DNA of 64,000 nt from Talinum fruticosum (GCA_021018815.1 JAITYX010000003.1:10630501-10694500), one strand, 5' to 3'; positions 12,947 through 24,801 are shown, counted from the first letter of the stretch. Notes: a model not told the origin generated them from the sequence alone. Translations and numbers: made by a program.

Positions 12947-14812
12947 ATGGAGAGAGGTAGAGGCAGGTCCAAAAGATCAGCTGCTCGGGGAAGGGCTAGA
13001 AACACCACTATCGATGGGGAAGGTAATGATGTCAGCACTTCTACCCCCTCTAAAAACCCTCATAACCTTCAATCTCCCGTAGGTGGAGCACTATCTCCAC
13101 ACTCCTCTTATAACCAAACTCCCTTATAACCAAACTCCAATGGGGGGTCATTTATTCCCAACCCTCCTTTTTTCCAACCCCCAAACATCCCACACATGCA
13201 AAGCCCAATGGGTGGGTCTTTCATCCCAAACCATCCATATTTTCAGCACAGACCAGATGTACTCAAACCTTCCCATTGGATATGCATATAACCAATATGG
13301 TACAAATAATGTACCACGCATCCACGTTGGTGCCGAACAAAGGCCACCACAAAGGCCTACAAATAATGGGCCAATTGATGCAGGGAATGAGCATGCTAGT
13401 CTTGAATCAAGCAAGTGCTAGCAGCCGACAAAAGATTCAAATTGAGTCGGATAGTGAAGGGTAAGTGTGATAATAAGTAATAAAATAAATTAAGCTTAAT
13501 AGTTTAATAGTATAGCTAACTATTTTATATGTTTGTTGAGTAGGTTCTTCCCCATTGACAAAGTTGTGGGCACGACTTCCCACATATTCCAAAGCAAATT
13601 CGACGGAGCTTGGCCTACATGGGGTAAAGTTCCTCGATCGAACGTGATTTGTGGTTTTCTAAGTTTAAGGTAATGACAAATCGTTAGTTTTCTGAATTTG
13701 AGATAACATAATGACTTATTGTGCATGTTCGAACATTATATTATAATTTCATAACTTATAAACTACTTTTTTATTTATATAGAAATTTTCACTTGGTCTC
13801 CGACCGATGAAGTCCAAATAAGAAGAAATTTTGAAAAGAAAGGAAGTGATCGATTAAAGGACTTCATGCTGAAGGCGAGGAAAAATAAGAAGAAGCCGAA
13901 ATGGTTGGGTGACAACCACTGGCGCGAGTTGTCTGGAATATTGGGAAACTGCCGACTACAAGAAGTTCCGTGAGCATGCTTAGAAAAACCGCCATGCTGA
14001 TCAAGGGGGACTTGGTTCATCGCTCCATACTTGTGTCTCAATCCCCATGACGGAGCATAAGTGGCGATTGGTACATACCCCTTTATTAATAATTACGCAT
14101 AAAACTATTAACATGTTCATATTAGTAAATTGATTCTCCACTAATTTTTTTTTTAGATGAAGGAGCTTAAAGGAGTTCAACCTCTACCTACCCAAATATT
14201 TTCACGTACTCCACAAAACAAAAAAGGACGAATGGGTCGACAAAAATCGAAGGCCATTTATGTTAGTAACCTTAAATATGCAATTTTCATATTTTTCAAT
14301 CTATGGTTTTCGTTAACAACTTGTGATAGTTACATGCCTCAAATATTTATATTTTATTAAAGACAAGTTTCAAAAAGAGTGGGAAGAGTTGCAAAACACT
14401 CAACCCACTCAACCTTCTAGTGATGACCCCAACTCTTCCGAGGATCAAGTCTCCACCCCTTCACAACATGAGTTGTGGGTCAAAGCCAATGTGAACAAGA
14501 AAGGTCCCATTTATGGACTTGGATCCGAGGCTAAAAACTTCAAACCAACCATGCCCTTCAAATCATCGAAAGCTTCTACCGCAGATGACTCGGATTTGAG
14601 AGCAACAAGTGCATAATTTATCTTCCGAGTTACATCAATGGATTGAGCATGCTCGGGTGCTTGGGTTGGAAAATAGGCAGCTTAAAGAAAAGGTGGATAG
14701 TTTCGCTGAGCCAATAGCACGCTTCAATGAATTTCTGCAGTCTCAGCAAGCATCCGGATCTCGGCGTCGACCAAGTACAACCACAAGAGGAAGAGGAAGA
14801 GGAAGAGGATGA
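12947..14812 (+). pseudogene. TNPA-like protein (plant Transposase_24 family), damaged
   Basis: This is the second CACTA gene, normally a DNA-binding accessory protein for the subterminal repeats. The start MERGRGRSKRSA (12947) is basic and followed by a P/N/Q-rich region. Exon-like blocks with good splice signals follow: a donor GGGTAAGTG near 13461, a block at 13544-13670 (FDGAWPTWGKVP), then FTWSPTDEVQIRRNFEK near 13785-13840. A block at 14157-14262 encodes the Transposase_24-type segment, with a frameshift before DEWVDQKSKAIY. GPIYGLGSEAKNF lies at about 14500, and a C-terminal coiled-coil-like stretch (ENRQLKEKVDSFAE) ends in an RGRGRG tail at 14812. Frameshifts occur near 13130 and 14200. 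The same gene is in CACTA-2 at 30401. Confidence 0.85.
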
Positions 14813-15149
14813 GGAAGAGTGAGGACCCCGAATGCATTGTGAACTTTTGTGTATATTGGTGAACACTTTGCGAACTTTTTAGATGTGTTTATGGTTTCCT
14901 GTGAACTTTTATATGCTTGTTTTTTTGAACTTGTGAATTTGTTTTAAATATGTTTTGATTATTCATGATTTTGAACATGTAAGTTGGATTTGTATATCCA
15001 ACTTCTTTGAGTTCTTTGTGGCCGGTAAATGTAAATGCCAAATGTAAGTGCCACATATGTGAATGTTGGATTTGTATATCTATTCACAATTTTTTGTACT
15101 AGGGTCACAAATAATTAGAGAATTGTATTTTGAATTTTTTACGTAACAG

Positions 15150-15440
15150 CGACGGATCTACTCGAATCAGCGACGGAAAACAACTGACTGAAAGACCATC
15201 ATTTTCGTCGCTGAAATCGGAGACTGAACGTCATTCCGTCGCCGATCTAATCAGCTACGGAAGTTGTTTCCGTCGCTGATCCGTCGCTATTTAGCGACGG
15301 ATTTGGCCATTTCCGTCATTAAATTTTAGTGACCCACGATTTAGCGACGAAATTTTTCCGTCGCTAAAACTGGAAATCCGTCGCTATTTACCAATATTCC
15401 GTCGCTAAATCTGGTCGCTATTCGTCGCTTTTTAGTAGTG
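15150..15440. repeat. CACTA-1 right subterminal repeats
   Basis: Repeated GCGACGGA/TCCGTCGC units in both orientations up to the right end, mirroring the left block. Confidence 0.85.
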
Positions 15441-16130
15441 TGTGGGAGGAGGCATGTGACTAAAGCCGAGTATCTTAGCATGCAAATTCCAATTGGCATC
15501 AATATAATGAGCGATTAAGGAGAGAAAACCATGACCCATACAAGAAGTCCATAAGTCACTGGTCAAACAAATTTTAGAAGGAACGTGGCTTAATGACTTT
15601 ATAAGCCTTTCCTTTTCCCGTTTATGGATCTTCAAGGTTTGATTTTTTGTCGTGTTCCTAGATATTGGATTACAATCTTCATTCAAATAACAATGAATTA
15701 GTCAATTTCCTTCATGTTGTGCATACATGTAAGGATAACCATGTCTAATAATAGCTAAAGTAATCAATTCCTTATACACGTATTTATCAAATTTTCTAGC
15801 CAACTTCCCATCTTTAGCCATCATTAATTGACCCACATCGTTACTTGCACGGGCACTACAACTCTCAGTATGACGTCTAAAGTTAAAGGTACCATGTCCA
15901 GATTCTCGCAATTGTGGGCCCTCCATTACAATATTTACAATAAGCACGAGCTTTACCATCGGCGAAAAACTTGTCGTCCTTAATGTTGTAGTGATCCCAC
16001 ACAGTGAACTCCACCGCCTTTTCCTTGATGAAGAAATATCTCCATCCGATTCAACAATAAACGATGTTGATGATGGTGTAGAGCTTCCTATAAAATGAAA
16101 AACAAATATTGTACACATTAGCATCTTTTT
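15441..16130 (-). pseudogene. hAT transposase, N-terminal part with BED zinc finger
   Basis: The minus strand encodes the start of the hAT-1 transposase. A BED-type zinc finger region lies at about 16025-15860, with WDHYNIKDD and the KAYC..C-type cysteines split between two frames by a frameshift, followed by the RRHTESC histidine/cysteine end. Downstream is a linker (AKDGKLARKFD), then the catalytic-domain start ICLTSDLWTSCMGHGFLSLI at about 15575-15515 and ILGFSHMPPPTH immediately before the CACTA-1 insertion. These are conserved motifs of plant hAT transposases. The start codon is uncertain; an upstream serine-rich stretch near 16100 may be the N-terminus. Confidence 0.87.
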
Positions 16131-16159
16131 GCTAAATTAACAAATATTAACCACTAAAA

Positions 16160-16960
16160 TTAAGCAAGCAAATCTAAAACTTAATTTCAAGCAAATTGCA
16201 AGTTAAATAGAATCTTAAAAGCATGTGAACAAAACACAAGTACCAAAAAGCATAGAGAAACTCCAACCTAACATAATTCATAAAAGGGAAACCTACTACT
16301 CTATCAGAAATAAGTAGTTGCACTTGAACCACTTTGTCCATTTCTCATTGGCTTCAAATTAGCGTCCATGATAACATTTATAAATGTTAATTATTGCTAG
16401 TAACTCGATGATAACCGCTAATAAATATTATTAACCATCGTAACTACTAGGAACATTGAAAATAACCGATAATCGTTGGTAAAACTCTAATAATTATTAA
16501 CCGCTATTCATAACCGCCGGTAATCTCCAACACCTAAAACGATTAATCTTAAAGGAAAAAAGATTTTGAAGTTTAGGTGAGCTCATTCCCCATGTCAAGG
16601 CTCTAAAAAGTATGTCTCTCATTTAGGTGATCATTATGATCGAGGTTTTCGAATATCCCAAAAAAATTGATAAGATTGGTGCCCAATGGGTTAGTTTCGC
16701 TAGTAACGTGGGTTAAAACACTTCACAAGTTTATTATCTATAGTAATTGAAAAACAACCATATCATCATCATCTTCCACCCATCTATAAATTTAGGGGCC
16801 GAATTTTACTTCGACCAAACATCTCACTCAATTTCAAACATAATCTCGGACTTAATTTCAACATGTAAAATTACAATACAAACATCATACTTGGGGCTTA
16901 ATTTTACAATACAAACGTCATACTTCGACCTCGCATCTCACTTTACATCACCGCTCAATT
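16160..16960. other. hAT-1 upstream region, no gene seen
   Basis: AT-rich sequence upstream of the hAT-1 transposase start; probably its first intron or 5' leader. Nothing else recognisable. Confidence 0.5.
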
Positions 16961-16964
16961 TTGA

Positions 16965-17120
16965 AAATTTAAATTTACAATACATACATAATCTCATACT
17001 CAATTTAAGAATTGAGAAAATTTAAATTTGCAATACATACATAATCTCATACTTAATTTAAGAATTGAGAAAATTTAAATTTACAATACAAACATAATCT
17101 TATACTTAATTTAAGAATTA
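16965..17120. repeat. About 55-bp tandem repeat, 3 copies
   Basis: The unit AATTTAAATTTACAATACAT followed by ACATAATCTCATACTTAATTTAAGAATTGAG occurs three times in tandem with few differences. Confidence 0.85.
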
Positions 17121-17269
17121 TGAGATAAATCGAGAGGTAAACCCGGAGAATTGGAGCAAGGAGGGCTTGAGGTTCCACTACTTTGGGTAAGAGGAGGTAG
17201 ACTAGGCGTCGAACTACCTGAACCGGATGTTCTTCTTCCACGGGCGACTGTGCTACGTCAACTTTGTGG

Positions 17270-17640
17270 CGGCATGAGGGTCGGGAAGAGGAAGACAGCG
17301 AGGCTCGGCAATGGAAGAGGAGAGACAGCGATGGGAAGCCGTAACGTAAGCGAGAGACAAAGAGGGGAGGCGAGAGACAAAGGACGAAGCAAAGATGCAG
17401 GCAATGGAATAGGAGAGACAGCGAGGGGTGCTCGGGAAGAGGATTGCGAGGGGAAGCCACCGGAACGTAAGTGAAAAGCGAGAGACAGAAAGGGAGGTGA
17501 GAGACACAGAGGGGAGGCGAGAGATAGAGGACGAGGTAGAGATGCAGCAGGCAATGGCAGCGAGGGCTCGGGAAGAAGACTGCGATGGGAAGCCACCAGA
17601 GTAGAAGCACGAGAGAGGGGACTCGAGAGACAGAGAGGAA
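17270..17640. repeat. GA-rich imperfect tandem repeats in hAT-1 leader
   Basis: A unit of roughly 130 bases containing GGGAAGCC, GAGAGACA and GGGGAGGCGAGAGA repeats about 2.5 times. Long open frames here on both strands (up to 185 codons) are low-complexity products of the repeat, not genes. By position it is probably the promoter/5' leader of the minus-strand hAT-1 transposase. Confidence 0.65.
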
Positions 17641-17923
17641 GCGTAAGCATCGTAGGTTTTGTCATTTTTATGGGCCACTTTTTAAACAAATACAAGCCCA
17701 ACTTCAATTTTCCAGTTTCCCGACCAAGCCTAGCAAACCGTGTTTTTTAGTGTCCGACCCATTGGGTCGACCCGGACCCGACCCGACTCGACCCGAAAAT
17801 TTCCGGATTTTTCGGGTTCGGGTAATTTCGGGTTTCGGGTCCAAATTTCTTGTCCAAAACCCAAAAAATTCGGGTCAGGTCGGGTTTCGGGTCGGGTCAA
17901 AAATTGCCAGCTCTATATGCATG

Positions 17924-19804
17924 TATGTATAGACACGCCTGAGTTCAAGTGCAAACCACCTTGTATAGTGCAAATCAAGTTTATGGTGCAAACCTCATGT
18001 GTCATTCGATTAAAAATTTGACGGCTGAATTTGATCATAAAAAATATATATAAAAAAAGGGGGATGAGAGTAAGGCATAATGATTCTTTCGTGTTATATT
18101 GTCCTCCCCCATCTCCAGAAAACAAATTTCGTTCTCTCTCCTTCCATGGTTCTCTCTCTTCCTCTGTCTCTCTACAGTTGTTAATGGCATCAATGGCTAA
18201 CTCCAATCGTTGCGAAGTCGTCACAGGATGGCTTCTAGCTAGACCATATCAAGCATTGTTCATGGTCTTTTATTCTCTGCAACTTTACACTTTAGGTGGT
18301 CTTCTTGTTTCTTCAATTTAAAATTTAAATTGGAATGGCAAAGAAATCCATGATTTAAATGGGATGATTCAAGAGAAGGCTCTGAAACGAACTCGCCATT
18401 GTGTTCTTGGAGATGACAAAGACACGAAGATTGATTCATTATGTTACAGTTTAAGGAGCTCGAGCTAGAGATTTGTGATTAGGGGTTTGGGCTTCGATTG
18501 AGGCGAGAGAAAGCCAGAAAGGGAAACTATGAGGACAGAGACCTCCTTGAGAGGTAACGCAAGAGACGAGCCTATTGGTGGCATTCCCGATTGCGTTGGT
18601 GGTGCAAGTTTGGTGAACGTGGAATGTCGGATTTAGCAAAGACGTGGAAACATTTGACGGTGGAATTTCATATTTATGTATATTTTATTAATGAATAAAG
18701 TACCATAAAAAACTTGTTTTATTTAATTTTTTTGGATAGAAAGAGAAATTTTATTAATAAAAAGTTATATGGCATGTATAAAGATAATTTTTCAATAAAA
18801 ATAAATCTAAAATAATAAAACGGATCTCTATTTTGACAAAGTTAGTGGTAAATATACTTGTGTTCGGCTTCAAACTTGTAGCATCAATTTGGTCACAAAC
18901 CGTGTTTTTCGATTTGAATATGTCTTTCACGAACATCGTCGAGTTATTGTATAACTTTATAAAATAAATATTTGTGTGATATAATAAATCCAATATGAAG
19001 GAAATATCACTTTGATCGAATCATATAAAATTTCATTCTCAATTAAAACCAATGAAACTAATTGATAAAAATATCAAAAATATGTCATCCAACCGAATTA
19101 GCAACCCTAATAAAACTTGCACGTATTGGAAACAAAAATAACTTGTACAAAGGCGAGAAATAAAACTCTTACAAGAGGGAAGGAAACCCTAACTGTCACA
19201 AGAAGGAGAGAAACCAAATTCTTACAAAAAGGAGAGAAAATTAATTAAAAAAAAATTCCTTTCAATCTTAGAGTTTAGAGATAAAAAAATTAAAAAGAAT
19301 AGTATATATAAAATTAGAGTTTAGAGAGTAGAAAGGGAGAGAATAAAAATCTTGTTTTATTAAAAACATGACAAGGTATTTTTCATGATCCACTTATTAA
19401 AAAATTTAATAAATATTGATATATATTGAAAAATAAAGCCTAATGATAAAAAAAAAAGAAGAATGCTTTCCATTAAGAAAATGAACATATGTAAAGTAAG
19501 AGGAGAAAGGCGATTTTGGGGGGGTGGGATATCATATTGATATTCATCTTTGGCCACTTATTCTCGTTTTATAAATGATATGAATCACGCTTGAAGAATC
19601 ATGTAGTAATCGAACAATTGATCCGAAGGTGCCATCAAATCTAATAGAAAAATTGTTCATTTTAGAAATCACATTCATTTCTACATTAGTAGATATTCAT
19701 TTCTTTAAAATTTAATATTCATTTTACAAAAAGAAAATACATTTTTTTATAACTTAAAATATGTAAGTTTACTTTAATAATTATTTAATACAATTCTTAT
19801 ATAT
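17924..19804. other. Unassigned AT-rich region
   Basis: No gene recognised. A short plus-strand open frame (18184-18321, starting MASMANSNRCEVV) matches no family I know. A similar phrase, ATTTGACGG followed by GAATTT, occurs at about 18020 and 18655, which could be the remains of an inserted element. Confidence 0.45.
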
Positions 19805-19813
19805 TTTACTAAT

Positions 19814-20180
19814 AGGATTTTGGTAAATTGTACTTTAGGAGTATTGGACGTTTTTGTATGAAATTATAAATTTGACTAATCATGCATCTGTACTTTGAGA
19901 GTAATTTTCTTTTCTAAACTATGATCTATTTAGGCGGGGTCAATTCGGTTGTTTTATTATGTGTCAAGTTAAGAAAAGGGGAATTGCTCTGGTACACCTC
20001 ACTAAATCAATTACTCTCAATTTGATACATTATAAAACAAAGGAATTTCTGCCCGTGAAATAGGTCATAGTTTAGAAAAGAAATCACCCTCAAAGTATAG
20101 TGCATGATCGCCTAACTTTATATTTTGATATATAAGCGTCCAATACCCTCAAATTGCACTTTATTTTAATTCAAAATCCA
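19814..20180. mobile_element. Foldback MITE, probably MULE-derived
   Basis: About 120 bases at the left (19814-19935) are repeated inverted at the right (20055-20180); shared phrases include GTATTGGACG, ATCATGCA and TTTCTTTTCTAAACTATGA. The ends are AGGATTTTG and, inverted, TGGATTTTG. The 9-base sequence TTTACTAAT flanks both sides (19805-19813 and 20181-20189), the duplication size of Mutator-like elements. No coding capacity. Confidence 0.85.
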
Positions 20181-20234
20181 TTTACTAATTGCATAGTTGG
20201 ATTCTATTATAATAACTACAACACTAAATATGAT

Positions 20235-20430
20235 AAAAAAATTACACGTAAGTACCCTAAGATACGAGTGTAACTATTTAAAGTCCCATCAAGTATGAAA
20301 AATTTACTTCTAGATACTCTTCCCTTTGCAAAAAAATTATACAAAAGGTACGCTAAGGTATGATGTAACTATTTAAAGGTCTCTAAGGTATAACAAACTA
20401 CTTCTAAATATATTTCCCTTTACTCGTAAT
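20235..20430. repeat. Tandem module, inverted partner at 56.5-57.2 kb
   Basis: Two copies of a roughly 95-base module (GGTACGCTAAGGTATGATG, TGTAACTATTTAAAG, ACTTCTAAATAT, TTCCCTTT) lie here. Inverted copies lie at 56494-56545 and 57058-57165. After removal of the nested solo LTR and MITE, the arms would enclose about 860 bases (20431-21287), suggesting an old TIR element. No duplication or end was found, so the family is unknown. Confidence 0.55.
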
Positions 20431-21287
20431 GTTTTATGCGGTCCATTTCTGACGTTGATGTATATACTCGATAAGTTGAGCAAGAAATTCATTTTTTGTT
20501 GTGTTGAATAACAATTTTACTATTACTTTCAATGGTTAAAACTTAAAACATCGATTTTTTTATCTTCTTCCCATCTAACAAGATAAAATTTGTAATTTTT
20601 TTATATTATGATTTTTATAATTAATACATGTAGAGAAACATTTATAGTTACAAAATTTATAATTTTTTGTGTTGTGATTTTTAGAATTAATTTTTCAATT
20701 ATTTAAAATTAAAATTAGAAATGTTGCAATTGTCTCTTTTGGTATGATCATGTGAATGTGAAGATTATGAAATGTGGTAATTCGAGATATGTATGCTTCA
20801 AACTTGCTTTTATTGAAATAAAATGTAATAGCACCTGGGGGGAGAGAGAGAGAGATCTTCGCTCGGAGATGACGAACATAGAGAGAGAGGACGAAAAAGA
20901 GATAGGACGGAGAGGACGAATAGACATGGGATAGAGAGAAACGAGATAGATATGTGAAAGCGAAGGACATAGAAGGTGAATAAAGAAAAGAGGAGAGAGC
21001 ATAATGGACAAACTTGGACACTCGGCGGGAGAGGTGAACAAACACAAAAGAGATGAGAAAAGAACGAAAAGGGAGGAAAGGCAAAATGAACAAAGAAAAG
21101 AGGAGAACAGATCGAATGACGCACAAACAAAAAAAGATTGGAGGTTTTGACATAAAAAATAAAATATTTTAAGACTCTTCAGTTTAAGTTTTCATAGGAT
21201 TCATTAAGAGTAAAATAGAATTTTCCTATATTAGATACCCTTTATAAGCAGCAAAAAAACATTACAACAAAAGGAAGGGTATCTATG
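20431..21287. other. Purine-rich non-coding region
   Basis: No gene. From about 20830 to 21140 the plus strand is almost all A and G with repeated GAGAGA and GACGAA; the minus-strand open frames here (up to 152 codons) are low-complexity Ser/Leu/Phe runs. Confidence 0.6.
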
Positions 21288-21646
21288 TGTAACGCCCCAA
21301 CCCAAAGTAGCCAGGCACGTCACCACCGTGGACGTCCTACTTGGACACCCACAAGCCTATCTTAACTTCTTAACCTTAATTAACATGTAGGATGACTAGC
21401 GCAGTGGAAGCCTACCAAATTTAACCCAAAATCAGACGGGTTAATTATAAACATACAACTTTGTACATATTTAATTATATTTATAACTATTATACAAACT
21501 CCAAGCAAAATACATCCATGTTTATTTATCAACATAGGTTAAGTATAAACAAGTAGCAAAATAACAAGTGGTTGTCTTCCTAACTCGGGACTCCCAAAAA
21601 GTTACTATCAGTTGGCCTTCTAAATGCTTCCCTATATCTCTTTAAC

Positions 21647-21992
21647 TAGGGGTGGCAAATCGGGTCGAAAGCATGTCGTTTTAACTTTCTCTTATTTTTT
21701 AATAAAATTATTATTTTATTATTCGAAAGCTATAGGTTCGGAAACGAAGCAAATATATATATATATACTTTTTCTTTTTTAAATTATTTGTTCATGTGAA
21801 GGAATAGTAGCCACAATACTTTGAATAGTAAAAATTTTATACATCGGTTGAGTGCATAAATCACGTATAATAGTCAACTTTGAGCAAGTACTTGAATACT
21901 AGTTAAATAGTGTAGCTGAATATAGTGGTTGTTAATTAAATATGGTAGTCAAGTATGATTGTTGAATATAACGAAGGTGATAAAATACTCGT
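21647..21992 (+). repeat. hAT-2 left terminal inverted repeat
   Basis: About 350 bases matching 50995-51345 in inverted orientation with scattered substitutions and small indels; AT-rich, no coding sequence. Confidence 0.85.
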
Positions 21993-22089
21993 ATATGAAT
22001 ATATTGGTTAATAACCGATTAATAGCTAAAATAGTATTTCAAGAGCTAAAATTGTAGTTAAATAATTGAATAAGGTGGTTGTTAGCTCG

Positions 22090-23600
22090 ATACCAGTAAA
22101 ATGCGTTGTCTGCCCTAGTTTTTGTGGAAAAAGATTTAAAACTATTTGACGAGAAAGCAAAATTTGAAAGACATTTGATTCAATAAATTGGTATTTGAGA
22201 AGAAATAATCTTAGCAATTCAAAGAAAAATTAAATATTATAACTTCTTCTTTAAGAGGTAAAGATTTTAACATACCTTTTCGCTTGCCGCACGCCTTCCT
22301 CAACTATTGGACTTACTTCAACTTCTCGGTCTCTTTTTCTCTCTAAACTCTTAAATATAAAAGTATAAGACTAATGTTTTCTTGAAATCTAATTTGATTT
22401 CTCTCTTTCCCAAAAGGGAGTTTTTCCAGAACATTTAGCAATTCACAATACGGGTAATCTTTTCTTCGCTCAAATTGCTTTTGCCTTTATCCACACAATC
22501 GTTACATTTTTATACTAGTTATTTCACTTTCAATCTTTTCATTTTTCGTTGATTCATCACAAACTACAATAAGATGATAAAGTTGTCGACATATTGTCTC
22601 ACAAATGTTTTCAGCTACAACTTGTTAATAAAGCAAACATGCTAATTTGCATGCTTATGCTTGGTAGGATTTGAGCTATTGTTTTTAAAGCTACTTTTTG
22701 CTTCCTTTTATATAATTCTGCAAATTTCGTCTTGACAACTGTAGTTCCTTAAAAGTGACGAGGCATCAATTTGTAGGTGAATTGAAATAATTATTCATCG
22801 AATTCATTTAGCTTGGTGCCTTCCTTTGTAATAATGATTAAATTTGGTTCTTGTTATAAAGTTCGAAGACCGTATCCAAAGAGTCGATCACCTTGGCACT
22901 TGACAGCTATGGCTCCACTTGTTCTTCCGTAATTGATCTAAGAATTATTAAACCTGAAATTTTTGAAAGTTTTTTCCTTACTAATTCTTAGTTCGAATTT
23001 ATCTGGAGATATGCCCAATCTGAATCATTCTAATTACTGGGAATATAGTTTCGGACTCTTCGTCCTTTTTCGAGGTATACTATAAAATTTTACAAAAATG
23101 GGTCCCTACTTAAAGTTTTTTATAGTTTGGATAACGGCTGGGGAGAATTTGGATAATTCTTGGAGGTTTGATTTAGAGTATACTAAATCAAGGAATCCGA
23201 ATTTGTAAAATTGATAAATGAGTTCAGGTCCGCTCTCCGAACAAATACTTAGTGTAGGGAATATTGATTCTCCATTGGTATAAAAGAGTTGGGATAGGTT
23301 TGCAACTTGTTCATAAGCTAATTCAAGTAATCTTTCGATATTCTACATAGAAGGGATCGCAATGAAGCTAATTCTTAAATTGAAGTTTCACCTGTGGTTT
23401 GAATAATAGGTCTTTTAGCTAATAGATTACCTTTTATTTCTTTCATCTCTTTCTCTTCCTAATTTAGCAAATTCTTCAGAAAAGAGGTCTTTTAGCAAAT
23501 TCTTCGAAAAGAGTTTTACTAAATTGCCTTTCTTCTTGTACATTCAATAGATTTATGACCTATTTCTCTGCATGTCCAACATTTACATTTAGTTGGTTTT
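22090..23600 (-). pseudogene. Endogenous pararetrovirus, left block (antisense)
   Basis: This block carries viral sequence in minus orientation. Near 23590-23545 the minus strand encodes a complete CX2CX4HX4C zinc knuckle (CWTCREIGHKSIEC), the nucleic-acid-binding motif of caulimovirid capsid proteins. A lysine/glutamate-rich stretch follows with a duplicated EEFAK and a frameshift. Further down, an open minus-strand segment at about 23345-23106 (YEQVANLSQLFYTNGES early in it, stop at 23106-23108) has no family I can name; its position suggests the end of a downstream viral ORF. The part below about 23100 is AT-rich with no long frame and may be intergenic. The join between the knuckle piece and the lower piece (about 23400) and the left limit are not sharply defined. 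Confidence 0.6.
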
Positions 23601-23672
23601 TTTGTCTTTTATATATCTATTGAATGTACAAGAAAAAAGGCAAATTTAGTAAAACTCTTTTATGAAAAATTT
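23499..23672. repeat. Head-to-head inverted repeat joining two viral pieces
   Basis: The phrase around AAGAGTTTTACTAAAT, TTGCC and CTTGTACATTCAATAGAT (about 23499-23552) recurs inverted at about 23612-23670, with roughly 60 bases between. Both arms encode the same end of the capsid zinc-knuckle region, so two copies of the virus are joined facing away from each other. Confidence 0.85.
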
Positions 23673-24407
23673 GAAGAAATCAAAGAAAAACTTTATCCAA
23701 TTAAAGTAGAAAATTTTGAAGAAATTTCAAGTTGTTATGAATCGATAAGTGAAGAAAGTTCATACCAAAGCGAAATAGAATCAAAATATGGGTACTGAGG
23801 AAACTGAAAAATTCATCAACAAGAAGAAGAAAATAATGAAAATTATACAGGAATAATTTCTTTTAATCAAAATCTTTATGAAAAAATAGTAGTAAAAGAA
23901 TTATCTTTAAAAGACCCTCGAACTTTTATGAAGAAAGTAGATGATTTCTTTAATAGAAAATCTATAAGATATTTCAAATTATATACAACGGAACAACCTG
24001 TTTTTGTTCAAAATTTACAAGGAAATATTAGATTAAGATTAATGAATCCAGAAATAATCGATAAATTCTTAGAAGAAATCCCATCTAAGGATAGAAAATC
24101 AATCAAATATGTTCATTTACAAAAAATTCAGATAGCGAGTAAAATCTTATTTCAAAGAAGGAATCAATTCACTTATTACCCTATCTATTCATGATCAAAG
24201 ATTTAAAAATATACAAAATGGTCATTTAGGTATATTACAAGGAAACTTAATTTATTCAAAACTTATTTTTGAATGTTACCCAAACTATTCACTTACCCTT
24301 ATAAGTGAAAATATTGAAGATACCCTTAATTTGTAATTTAAACTTTCTGCAGACATAGGCATAAAACCTGGTAATGATACACTATCCTTTTATTATCGAG
24401 GATTATA
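23601..24407 (+). pseudogene. Endogenous pararetrovirus: capsid end and movement protein, first part
   Basis: The plus strand starts within the capsid zinc-knuckle end (SIECTRKKG near 23613) and runs through an E/N/K-rich stretch with stops. It then enters a caulimovirid movement protein, which in live viruses forms tubules through plasmodesmata. The open segment at 23928-24194 contains IKYVHLQKIQI, the conserved core of the 30K-like family. A frame change near 24190 is followed by further movement-protein sequence (GILQGNLIYSKLIFE near 24235) with one stop before the block is cut at 24407 by an LTR insertion. The rest of the domain resumes at 33415. The gene is broken by several stops and frameshifts. 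Confidence 0.82.
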
Positions 24408-24801
24408 TGTAATACCCCTAACCCGTAATCACCAGTTATAGTTTAAACAAACCGCTAGCCGATGATTAGCGCAGCGGAAAAAGGTTGGGGACATTACCGC
24501 CACCCTCACTAGAGGAAAGGGCAACGCTCCGAATATATCTCGTATACATTTTTACCCATGGTTATACCTTACTAGGCAACTATAACTTGTGCAATCATAA
24601 ATAAAAGTATATGTTAAACTTGATAAACGAAATCAACGGCACTTGATCACTAATACCCCAACTTGCCACTGCGAGCCTCTAAGTCGCAAACAAAACTTTT
24701 CTCTTGCTTTATACCTTCAATATTTTTACCTAAAACAAAACAAGAAAATATTTTCGAAATGTGAGCTAAAGCTCAATACATCAATTATCATGCTGTAAAA
24801 T

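Larger units (their letters stand above)
7582..15440 (+). mobile_element. CACTA (En/Spm) element CACTA-1, full length
   Basis: The element starts CACTACTACAAA and ends TTTTAGTAGTG, with the 3-base duplication TGT on both sides (7579-7581, 15441-15443), all diagnostic for CACTA elements. Both ends carry many copies of a subterminal motif around TAGCGACGGA in both orientations (7599-7920 and 15150-15440), the kind of site bound by TNPA. It contains a TNP2-type gene and a TNPA/Transposase_24-type gene in the same orientation. Both genes have frameshifts and stops, so the element is structurally complete but probably not autonomous. It sits in the hAT-1 transposase gene. Confidence 0.96.
3773..17915 (-). 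mobile_element. hAT element (hAT-1), decayed, with nested insertions
   Basis: The left end starts TAGACCTGTCAATT and the inverted right end starts TAGAGCTGGCAATT, both followed by subterminal CGGGTCGGGT-type repeats typical of plant hAT ends. The 8-base flanks are TATGTATG (3765-3772) and TATGCATG (17916-17923), matching at 7 of 8 positions, the duplication size of hAT elements. The minus strand encodes a zf-BED/hATC transposase. A copia solo LTR (5563-7140) and a CACTA element (7582-15440) are inserted in the transposase gene; without them the element is about 4.7 kb, a usual autonomous hAT size. Confidence 0.9.

Noticed and set aside
17053..17707. Overlapping 141-185 codon frames
   Set aside because: They come from GA/CT-rich tandem repeats in the hAT-1 leader, occur in three frames at once and have no motif.
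20695..21153. 152-codon minus-strand hydrophobic frame
   Set aside because: Purine-rich low-complexity DNA translated as Ser/Leu/Phe; it might be mistaken for a membrane protein.
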